Assembly: GCA_035693105.1 (NCBI GenBank)
Contig: DASSHC010000162.1
Location: 1-11,712, forward strand
Source of the DNA: DASSHC01 sp035693105
GTDB taxonomy: Bacteria > Chloroflexota > Chloroflexia > Thermomicrobiales > Thermomicrobiaceae
Direction: 5' to 3'
DNA: 11,712 nucleotides
Under the pieces are notes generated by a model. The model was not told where the DNA came from and searched no databases. It saw only the letters and a list, made by a program, of their open reading frames with translations. This document shows, in pieces, positions 5,790 to 11,712 of the stretch (positions within the stretch are counted from its first letter, which is position 1; each line of letters opens with the position of its first letter). A program made the translations under genes and the position numbers.

Positions 5790-7079
5790 GTGCGCTCGTT
5801 GCACGTCATCCAGCGCTACTTTCCCTTTCAGGGCGGCTCCGAGCGCTACTTTCAGGCGCTCTCGGAGCGGCTGGCGGCCGCGGGGGATATGGTCCAGGTC
5901 GTCACCAGCCAGGCCTGGGATCTGGAGTATTTCTGGGACCCGGCGCGGCGGGCGGTGGTGGATGGACCGCTGGAGCATAACGGCGTGGCGATCCGACGCG
6001 TGCCGGTGGCGCATCTGCCACTCCCCAGCCTGTCGCACCGCGCCATTCGCCGGCTGATGGCGGAGTCGTGCCGCCTGCCGCTCCCCGGCCGGCTGCCGCT
6101 GCTGCGCCTCGGCTCGCGCTACGGCCCCTGGCTGCCGGCGCTGCCGGCGGAGCTGGAGGCCGCCGGGCCGGTCGATCTGGTGCACTCGGCCAACATCGCC
6201 TTCGAGTCGGTGATCGCGGCGGCTCAGGCGCACGCCAGGAGACACGACCTGCCGCACCTGGTCACGCCCTTCGTTCACCTGGGCGAGCGCCCCGGCTCGA
6301 AAGTGCGCCGCTACTACACCATGCCGCACCAGTTGGCGCTGCTGGCGCGGGCCGACGCGGTGATGACGCTGACGGAGCTGGAGGCGGAGTATCTCGCCGC
6401 GCGGGGCGTGCCGGAGCAGGTGCTTCACGTCGTCGGCGCCGGGATCGACGTGCCGGGGTCGACCGGTGGGATTGGCGAGCGGGCGCGGGAAGCCCTCGGC
6501 AGCGACGGGCCACTGGTGCTGGCGCTTGGCGCCGCCGCCTTCGATAAGGGGAGCCTGCACCTGCTGGCGGCGGTGCGCTCGCTGCGGCGCGCCGGGCTGC
6601 CGGTCGAGCTGGTCTTCGCCGGGCCGATGCTGAGCGACTTTCAGGCGGCGTTGGCGGCGATACCGGCGAACGAGCGAGGGGGCATCCACGCGCTCGGCTT
6701 CGTCTCCGATGAGGCGAAACGCGACCTGCTGGCCGCCGCCGACATGTTGGCGCTCCCCTCGCGCACCGAGTCGTTCGGCCTCGTCTTCCTGGAGGCCTGG
6801 GCCAACGGCAAGCCGGTGATCGGGGCGCGGGCCGGAGCGATCCCGGCGGTGGTCGCGGACGGCGTCGATGGCCTGCTGGTTGAATTCGGCGACGCGCCGG
6901 GGCTGGCGGCGGCGCTCCGGCGGCTGGTCGAGGAGCCGGGGCTGCGCGCCGAGCTGGGGCGGAACGGGCGGCGCAAGGTGGTCGATGAGGCCGAGTGGTT
7001 CGGGCGCGTGCGCGCCGTCTACAATCAGGTGCTGGGGAGCAGGGGCTCGGTGGCGAGCGGGATTGGAGTGGCGGGGTGA
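5790..7079 (+). CDS. GT4-family glycosyltransferase
   Basis: A retaining GT-B glycosyltransferase that would move a sugar from a nucleotide donor to a growing glycan on the cytoplasmic side of the membrane. The N-terminal Rossmann domain opens MRSLHVIQRYFPFQGGSERY, with the glycine-rich acceptor loop typical of GT4. The C-terminal donor domain has LALGAAAFDKG, GFVSDEAKRDLLAAADMLAL and the EX7E motif ESFGLVFLE (Glu327 and Glu335), followed by GKPVIGARAGAIPAVV. Length, 429 residues, is normal for the family. GTG 5790 is preferred because AGGG (5778-5781) sits 8 bases upstream; GTG 5781, one base after the previous stop, would add three residues without a ribosome site. It overlaps the next gene by four bases. 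Donor and acceptor sugars cannot be read from the sequence. Confidence 0.92.
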   Translation: MRSLHVIQRYFPFQGGSERYFQALSERLAAAGDMVQVVTSQAWDLEYFWDPARRAVVDGPLEHNGVAIRRVPVAHLPLPSLSHRAIRRLMAESCRLPLPGRLPLLRLGSRYGPWLPALPAELEAAGPVDLVHSANIAFESVIAAAQAHARRHDLPHLVTPFVHLGERPGSKVRRYYTMPHQLALLARADAVMTLTELEAEYLAARGVPEQVLHVVGAGIDVPGSTGGIGERAREALGSDGPLVLALGAAAFDKGSLHLLAAVRSLRRAGLPVELVFAGPMLSDFQAALAAIPANERGGIHALGFVSDEAKRDLLAAADMLALPSRTESFGLVFLEAWANGKPVIGARAGAIPAVVADGVDGLLVEFGDAPGLAAALRRLVEEPGLRAELGRNGRRKVVDEAEWFGRVRAVYNQVLGSRGSVASGIGVAG

Positions 7080-7477
7080 AGCTGACGGAGCGGCGCGGCG
7101 AGGCGGTGTCCGAGGAAGACGTCGCCGCGACGTTGGAGGCGATACGCGCGGCGGTGCGGGCGCGCGCGCACTTCGGCGGGCCGGACGAGGTGCCGACGCC
7201 GCTCGACGACTCGCCGGTGGCCAATGCCGCCAACCGCGCCCGCGTCTCGGCGCACTTCTATCTCTACGACGACGTGCCGATCATCGGCGGCCCGATCACC
7301 ATGGTCAAGCGGGTGATCCGGCTCGGGCTGCGCTGGTACATCAATCCGATCGTGGAGCAGCAGAACCAGTTCAACGAGGCGGTCGTGCGCGCGCTGCGGG
7401 CCATCGAGGAGCGGCAGGCCGAGCTGGAGCGGAGGCTAGCGCCCGGGGCGCGCCGCGGCGACCCAGACGAGGCATGA
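7076..7477 (+). CDS. Small conserved-looking helical protein of unknown function
   Basis: A 133-residue protein without signal peptide. The N-terminal third is a charged helix (EEDVAATLEAIRAAVRARA, 13-31). The middle holds YLYDDVPIIGGPI (62-74), and an amphipathic stretch with a possible membrane-associating part follows (VKRVIRLGLRWYINPIV, 77-93), then QQNQFNEAVVRAL and a coiled-coil-like Glu/Arg helix to about residue 121. The combination of an 'RWYI.PIVEQQN.FN' stretch and a coiled coil recalls the region in front of methyltransferase domains in some polysaccharide-locus proteins, but no methyltransferase follows here. Start GTG 7076 overlaps the previous stop (GTGA), with GGAG (7065-7068) at 7 bases; the frame is open further upstream but those starts lie inside the glycosyltransferase. 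It overlaps the next gene by four bases (ATGA). A membrane adaptor for the flanking glycosyltransferases is plausible; function is not established. Confidence 0.8.
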   Translation: MKLTERRGEAVSEEDVAATLEAIRAAVRARAHFGGPDEVPTPLDDSPVANAANRARVSAHFYLYDDVPIIGGPITMVKRVIRLGLRWYINPIVEQQNQFNEAVVRALRAIEERQAELERRLAPGARRGDPDEA

Positions 7478-8511
7478 ACGTCATCATCTGCCACACCCAG
7501 GTGCCGTTCGCGCGCGGCGGGGCCGAGGCGCACGTCGAGGGGCTGCGCGACGCGCTGCGCGAGGCGGGGCACCGGGCCGAGATCGTGGCCCTGCCGCTCA
7601 AAAGCTACCCGCGCCAGGAACTGCTGAAGACGGCGCTCGCCTGGCGCCTGCTCGACCTGAGCGAGTCGAATCACCTGCCGGTCGATCTGGTCATCTGCAC
7701 CAAGTTCCCCACCTGGGCGGTGCGTCACAAGCGCAAGGTCGCCTGGGTGATCCACCAGCATCGCCAGGCGTTCGACCTGCTGGGCACGCCGCTCAGCGAC
7801 TTCACCAGTTCGATCGAGGACATCGCGCTGCGGCGGCAGATCGTGGAGGTCGACCGCCGTGGGCTCGGCGAGTGCCGCGCGCTCTACGCCAATTCGGCCA
7901 ACGTGGCCGGACGGCTGGAGCGCTCGACCGGGCTCAAGGCGGCCCCGCTGCACGTGCCGATCCGTCTCGCCGGGCTGCGGCCCGAGTCGTACGACGACTA
8001 CATCCTCAGCATCTCGCGCCTCGATCCGATCAAGCGGGTCGATCTGCTTCTGGAGGCCTTGGCCGCGGCCGGGGGCAACTCGCGCGCCCTGATCGTGGGC
8101 GAGGGGATCGACCTGCCGCGCTTGCAGGGGTTGGCGCGGCAGCTTGGGCTGGCCGAGCGCGTCAAGTTCCTCGGCGCGCTCTCCGACGAGGAGGTCGTGC
8201 GCCTCTACAACCACGCACGGGCGGTCTACTACTGCCCGCTCGACGAGGACTTCGGACTGGTGACGGTCGAGGCGTTCTCGGCCGGCAAGCCGGTGCTGAC
8301 CGCGGCGGATTCCGGCGGCGTGCTGGAGCTGGTGGAGGACGGCGTGACCGGGTTCGTGGCGGAGTCGGCCCGCGGCGCGGCGCTGGGCGCGGGGCTGCGC
8401 TGCCTGATGGACGATCCGGCGCTGGCCCAGCGGCTGGGGAGCGCGGGGCGAGCGCGGGTGGCCTCGATTCGCTGGGACCGCGTGGTCAAGGTGCTGACGG
8501 CGCATGCCTGA
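7474..8511 (+). CDS. GT4-family glycosyltransferase
   Basis: A 345-residue GT-B glycosyltransferase, complete though on the short side for GT4. The N-terminal domain begins MNVIICHTQVPFARGGAEAH, with the Gly-Gly-Ala-Glu loop common in this family, and has IHQHRQAFDLL in the middle. The donor domain runs from about residue 170: ILSISRLDPIKRVDLLLEAL (R and K contact donor phosphates in family members), LIVGEG, VKFLGALSDEEVVRLYNHA, and the EX7E motif EDFGLVTVE (Glu258 and Glu266), then GKPVLTAADSGGVLELV. The ATG lies in an ATGA overlap with the previous stop, so translation is probably coupled; GAGG sits too close to serve as a normal ribosome site. It overlaps the next gene by 8 bases. Likely acts with its neighbours on the same surface glycan; sugar specificity unknown. 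Confidence 0.92.
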   Translation: MNVIICHTQVPFARGGAEAHVEGLRDALREAGHRAEIVALPLKSYPRQELLKTALAWRLLDLSESNHLPVDLVICTKFPTWAVRHKRKVAWVIHQHRQAFDLLGTPLSDFTSSIEDIALRRQIVEVDRRGLGECRALYANSANVAGRLERSTGLKAAPLHVPIRLAGLRPESYDDYILSISRLDPIKRVDLLLEALAAAGGNSRALIVGEGIDLPRLQGLARQLGLAERVKFLGALSDEEVVRLYNHARAVYYCPLDEDFGLVTVEAFSAGKPVLTAADSGGVLELVEDGVTGFVAESARGAALGAGLRCLMDDPALAQRLGSAGRARVASIRWDRVVKVLTAHA

Positions 8512-9946
8512 GTGCCGTCCGCGCGTCGCCTGGTTCGCACCGGCGTCCGAAGCCGGCGATTTGCTCGCGGCGCTGGGCGATGTCTGGCCGATCGATTGGT
8601 TTGTCGAGGGTAAACCGCCGACCAGCCGCGGGACCGGCGAGCGCGTGCGTGTGCTGCCGGCGCGGGAGTTCCGCGGCCTGGACCGGCGCGCGCGCTATGA
8701 CGCGGTCATCTACCAGCTTGGCAACAGCCCCGAGTGTGCCTATTACTACCAGCTGGCCTGCGCGCGGCCCGGCGTGCTGGTGCTGCGGCACACCTTCCTC
8801 CACGATCTGGTGCTGGCGGTCAGTGTCGAGCGGCGCGAGTTCAGCGACTACTGCGCGCTGATGGCCCGGCGCTACGGGCCGGCGGGGCGGGAGATGGCCG
8901 AGCGCGTCCTGCTGGGCCAGCACCCGCCCTCGATCTTCGACTTTCCGCTGGCCGAGGAGGCCGTCGAGGCAGCCGAGCAGATCGTGGTACACAGCCACGC
9001 CAGCCGGCATCAACTGGCGGCGCGACAGCCGGCGGCGCGCGTGCGCCACATCCCGCTGGGCGTGCGGCTGCCGCCGGATATCGACCGGTCGGCGGCGCGC
9101 GCGCGACTCTCGCTGCCGTCCGGCGAGTTTCTGCTGGTCTCGGTAGCGCCCTCCGACCGGCGCCGGCGGCTGGACGTCGTGCTCGACGTGGTCGCCCGGC
9201 TGCGACACGACGTGCCGGTGCGCCTGGTGCTCGCGGGCGCGGTCGACCCCGATCTGCCGCTGGAGTCGCTGATCGGGGCTGGGGGGCTGGATGGCGTGGC
9301 AGAGTCGTGGGGCGCGGTCGATCGGCCCACGGCGCACCTTTTGCACGCCGCGGCAGATGCCGGTCTCTATCTGCGCTCGCCCTGGATCGGCGAATCTTCG
9401 GCCGGCTTGCTGCGCGCCATGGGCGCGGCGCGCGCTGCCGTAGTGAGCGACGTCGGCGCCTTCGCCGAGTTGCCGGACGACACGGTGGCGAAAGTGCCGG
9501 TCGACGTGCTAGAGGGGGAGACGTTATGCTCCCTGCTGCGGGCCTTCGCCGACGAGCCGGCGCTGGCGGGGGCGGTTGGCCGCCGCGCCCGTGCGTACGT
9601 GGCGCGCGAGCACGGCCTGGAGCGCATGGTGGCGGGCTTCCACCAGTTGCTGCGTGAGGTGACCGGGGCGGAGTTGGCGCCGCCGGGGCCCGTGCCGGCG
9701 GAGCTGCCGCGGCCAGCCACACGCACGTCTCAACGAACTGATCCGCTGCTGGACGAGGTGGGCGCGGCGCTGGCCGAGCTGGGGATCGGTGGCGGACACT
9801 GGGCGCGGGCGGCGGCGCGGGCGGCGGTCGAGCTGGGACTAGACACTGTGTACGACGGTCTACGCGAACAGGAGACGCACGATGGCGAGCGACGCGAAGC
9901 CGATCAGCGAGGAGCTGCTGGCGATCCTGGCCTGCCCGGTGTGTAA
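8504..9946 (+). CDS. Divergent GT4-like glycosyltransferase
   Basis: A 480-residue GT-B-type protein. Recognisable parts are VLVLRHTFLHDLVL (92-105), EAAEQIVVHSHASRHQLA (about 155-172) before a basic RHIPLGV turn, a second Rossmann domain starting EFLLVSVAPSDRRRRLDVVL, and the donor-site region WIGESSAGLLRAMGAARAAV. Here the first Glu of the EX7E motif is Glu297, but the second position is Ala305; this ESS..LLRAMGA pattern recurs in a subgroup of GT4-like proteins. A low-complexity Pro/Arg stretch near residues 390-415 separates an extra helical tail. The start ATG 8504 overlaps the previous gene by 8 bases with no strong ribosome site. The last 22 codons and the stop overlap the Trm112-like gene by 65 bases in another frame, and the overlapped tail (ETHDGERREADQRG...) looks unstructured. 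Activity is likely but the sugar is unknown. Confidence 0.85.
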   Translation: MPECRPRVAWFAPASEAGDLLAALGDVWPIDWFVEGKPPTSRGTGERVRVLPAREFRGLDRRARYDAVIYQLGNSPECAYYYQLACARPGVLVLRHTFLHDLVLAVSVERREFSDYCALMARRYGPAGREMAERVLLGQHPPSIFDFPLAEEAVEAAEQIVVHSHASRHQLAARQPAARVRHIPLGVRLPPDIDRSAARARLSLPSGEFLLVSVAPSDRRRRLDVVLDVVARLRHDVPVRLVLAGAVDPDLPLESLIGAGGLDGVAESWGAVDRPTAHLLHAAADAGLYLRSPWIGESSAGLLRAMGAARAAVVSDVGAFAELPDDTVAKVPVDVLEGETLCSLLRAFADEPALAGAVGRRARAYVAREHGLERMVAGFHQLLREVTGAELAPPGPVPAELPRPATRTSQRTDPLLDEVGAALAELGIGGGHWARAAARAAVELGLDTVYDGLREQETHDGERREADQRGAAGDPGLPGV

Positions 9947-10097
9947 GACGCCGGTGCGGCTGGAGGGAGACAAGCTGGTCTGCGACACTTGCGGGCGGCG
10001 CTACCGCATCGAGGACGGCATCCCGATCATGCTGATCGACGAGGCCGAGCTGCCGGAGGAGCGCGGCGGAAAGCCGGCTCAACACAACGCGGAGTAG
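9882..10097 (+). CDS. Trm112-like zinc-binding protein
   Basis: A 71-residue protein of the Trm112/UPF0434 (YcaR-like) family, a small zinc-ribbon fold. In eukaryotes and archaea Trm112 partners and activates methyltransferases; the bacterial role is less clear. Four cysteines form the zinc site: LACPVC (Cys18, Cys21) and LVCDTC (Cys34, Cys37). The family's C-terminal strand IEDGIPIMLIDEA follows at 43-55. Length matches the family (about 60-75). The ATG at 9882 has GGAG (9871-9874) at a 7-base spacing, a clear ribosome site, although it lies inside the end of the preceding glycosyltransferase gene. It closes the glycosyltransferase operon. Bacterial relatives also occur beside lipopolysaccharide or lipid A genes, so a link to glycan assembly or to a methyltransferase outside this window is possible. 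Confidence 0.92.
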   Translation: MASDAKPISEELLAILACPVCKTPVRLEGDKLVCDTCGRRYRIEDGIPIMLIDEAELPEERGGKPAQHNAE

Positions 10098-10146
10098 TAC
10101 GTACGCGGAAGTGGGCGACATTCGGCTGCTGCTTAGAATGCACGGA

Positions 10147-10152
10147 TATACT
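10147..10152 (+). promoter_or_regulatory. Possible -10 box before the S10 peptidase gene
   Basis: TATACT in the 79-base gap after the Trm112-like gene is a good -10 match, with transcription expected near 10159 and a short leader to ATG 10177. No convincing -35 box lies 16-18 bases upstream, so this is a weak call. The same gap starts with the palindrome GTACGTAC just after the stop. Confidence 0.3.
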
Positions 10153-10176
10153 GTCCGAACACTGTGAACGGAGATT

Positions 10177-11712
10177 ATGGTGGCGGAAGATCAGCGCACG
10201 GGCGGAGCGCAGAGCGGCAGGGCTGAGGCGGCCGAGCCGAAGCGGCAACTGCACGAGGAAGCGCCGGTCGTAACCCGGCACCAACTGACGATCGACGGAC
10301 GGACGCTCGCCTACACCGCCACCGCCGGCCTCATGCCCCTGCGCGACGACAAGGATGAGATCGAGGCGCAGATCTTCTTCGTGGCTTACACGCTCGAGCA
10401 GGAGGCTGGACAGCCGGCTGCCGAGCGCCCGCTGACCTTCGCCTTCAACGGCGGTCCCGGCTCGGCCTCGATCTGGCTTCATCTCGGCGCGCTCGGTCCC
10501 CGGCGCGTGCGTCTGCAGCCGGACGGCGCCATGCCGCCGCCGCCTTTCCACCTGATCGACAACGACGACACCTGGCTGGCCCAGACCGACCTGGTCTTCG
10601 TCGATCCGGTCGGCACCGGCTATAGCCGCGCCGCCACACCCGAGCTGTCCGAGAAGTTCTGGGGCTACCAGGGCGACATCGACTCGCTCAGCGAGTTCAT
10701 TCGCCTCTATCTGACGCGCTACGAGCGCTGGACCTCGCCGCTCTTCCTGGCTGGCGAGAGCTACGGCACGCTGCGCGCCGGCGGGCTCGCCGGGCGGCTG
10801 ATCGAGATGGGGATCGCGCTCAACGGCATCGTGTTGATCTCGGCGGTCCTCTCCTACCTGACGGTCGACATGTGGTCCGGGCAGGCGAACGATCTCCCGT
10901 TCGCGCTCTTCCTCCCCTCATTCGCCGCCGCCGCCTGGTACCACCAGAGGCTGCCGGAGTCGCTGCGGCGCATGCCGCTGACCGAGTTCCTGAGCGAGGT
11001 CGAGCGCTTCGCCGTCGAGGACTACCTGGCGGCGCTGGTGCGGGGCGACGGGTTGCCGGCCGAGGAGCGACAGCGGATGGTCGCCGCGGTGGCGCGCCGC
11101 GCTGGGGTGGAGGAGCGCTACGTCGACAACAGCGAGTTGCGCCTGCAGATCCACCGCTTCTGCAAGGAGCTGCTGCGTGATCAGAAGCTGACCGTGGGAC
11201 GGCTCGACAGCCGCTTCACCGGCGTCGACGTGCTGGCGGTGACCGACGTGCCCGACTACGACCCCAGCCTGGTGCAGCCGACGCCGCCATTCACCGCTTC
11301 TTTTAATGCGTACGTACGCCAACAATTGCGCTACCGCAGCGACCTCGAGTACGAGACGCTCAACAGCGAGGTCAGCCGCAAGTGGGCCTTCGACACCGGC
11401 GGCGAGCGTCACGGCACGCGTACCGGCTACCTCGATACGAGCCGCGAGCTGCGCAAGGCGATGGTGCGTAATCCGTTCATGAAGGTGCTGGTGGCCTACG
11501 GCTACTACGACCTGGCCACGCCCTACTTCGGTATCAGGTACACCGTCGACCACCTGGGGCTGGTCCACTCGCAGCCGGAGCGCTCGCTGCGGGACAACGT
11601 GCGCTACGCGGCCTACGAGGCGGGCCACATGATGTACATCGACGAGAGCGCGCGGCGCAAGCTGCGCGGCGATGTCTTCGCTTTCATGCAGGAGGCGATG
11701 CCCGCGGCCGCG
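10177..11712 (+). CDS. S10 serine carboxypeptidase-like protein (3' end outside window)
   Basis: An alpha/beta-hydrolase peptidase of family S10 (PF00450), which removes C-terminal residues from peptides; 512 residues are visible and the frame is open at the right edge. The catalytic triad is complete: Ser195 in AGESYGT, Asp445 in AYGYYDLATPY and His484 in EAGHMMY. The oxyanion-hole region FNGGPGSASIW is at about 90-100, and FVDPVGTGYSRA follows near 146-157. A charged N-terminus (MVAEDQRTGGAQSGR...) without a hydrophobic stretch means no signal peptide, so it is probably cytoplasmic, unlike the secreted or vacuolar eukaryotic members. GGAG (10170-10173) sits only 3 bases before ATG 10177; GTG 10180, the next codon, has better spacing. 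It is 79 bases after the glycosyltransferase operon, likely a separate unit. The substrate is unknown. Confidence 0.93.
   Translation, partial: MVAEDQRTGGAQSGRAEAAEPKRQLHEEAPVVTRHQLTIDGRTLAYTATAGLMPLRDDKDEIEAQIFFVAYTLEQEAGQPAAERPLTFAFNGGPGSASIWLHLGALGPRRVRLQPDGAMPPPPFHLIDNDDTWLAQTDLVFVDPVGTGYSRAATPELSEKFWGYQGDIDSLSEFIRLYLTRYERWTSPLFLAGESYGTLRAGGLAGRLIEMGIALNGIVLISAVLSYLTVDMWSGQANDLPFALFLPSFAAAAWYHQRLPESLRRMPLTEFLSEVERFAVEDYLAALVRGDGLPAEERQRMVAAVARRAGVEERYVDNSELRLQIHRFCKELLRDQKLTVGRLDSRFTGVDVLAVTDVPDYDPSLVQPTPPFTASFNAYVRQQLRYRSDLEYETLNSEVSRKWAFDTGGERHGTRTGYLDTSRELRKAMVRNPFMKVLVAYGYYDLATPYFGIRYTVDHLGLVHSQPERSLRDNVRYAAYEAGHMMYIDESARRKLRGDVFAFMQEAMPAAA

Noticed and set aside
6868..7473. Upstream extension of the second glycosyltransferase frame
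   Set aside because: It reads out of frame through the end of the first glycosyltransferase and the small helical protein; the natural GT4 N-terminus begins at ATG 7474.
7264..8505. Minus-strand open frame (413 codons) antisense to the second glycosyltransferase
   Set aside because: Low-complexity translation without motifs, fully covered by a well-supported plus-strand GT4 gene.
8841..10121. Minus-strand open frame (426 codons) antisense to the third glycosyltransferase and Trm112-like gene
   Set aside because: Pro/Arg/Ala-rich shadow with no recognisable domain or ribosome site.
3555..11315. Recurring palindrome GTACGTAC (near 3556, 10099 and 11309)
   Set aside because: Three short copies in unrelated settings, one inside the peptidase coding region; too short to call a repeat family or operator.
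1..11712. CRISPR array, insertion sequence or phage attachment site, including near the tRNAs
   Set aside because: No regularly spaced repeats, transposase or integrase motifs, or duplicated tRNA 3' ends could be found by reading.

Overview
The window is GC-rich (roughly 68-70% by eye) and bacterial, with third codon positions almost always G or C. The gene mix (a CARDB-domain secreted protein, a TPR anchor followed by GT4 glycosyltransferases, a Trm112-like zinc protein, a cytosolic-looking S10 peptidase, and a LuxC/LuxE reductase without luciferase) suggests a Chloroflexota bacterium, perhaps Thermomicrobia-like. The taxonomic call is an inference from style, not from a marker gene.

Left part (1-3530, minus strand): a two-gene operon encodes a zinc-dependent alcohol dehydrogenase fused in one chain to a LuxE-type acyl-protein synthetase, then a LuxC-type acyl reductase that runs off the left edge. 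Together they contain all the activities needed to activate a carboxylic acid (LuxE), reduce it to an aldehyde (LuxC) and interconvert aldehyde and alcohol (ADH). Upstream, in the right order on the same strand, lie a near-consensus sigma70-type promoter, a thiamine pyrophosphate (TPP) riboswitch, an antiterminator and an intrinsic terminator. A carboxylate-to-alcohol module switched by TPP is the most remarkable item here. It could be an unrecognised thiamine salvage route, reducing oxidised thiazole or pyrimidine acids back to alcohols.

Middle part (3540-5053): a small secreted CARDB-domain protein (+), a decayed membrane-like gene with an in-frame amber stop (+), and a tRNA cluster read on the minus strand in the order Leu(GAG), Val(UAC), Phe(GAA) behind its own strong promoter.

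Right part (5132-10097, plus strand): a tightly packed, largely overlapping operon with a membrane-anchored TPR protein, a GT4 glycosyltransferase, a small helical protein of unknown role, a second GT4 glycosyltransferase, a third divergent GT4-like protein, and a Trm112-like zinc protein. This looks like part of a cell-surface polysaccharide or glycan assembly locus. It is followed at 10177 by an S10 serine carboxypeptidase-like gene with an intact Ser-Asp-His triad, which runs off the right edge.
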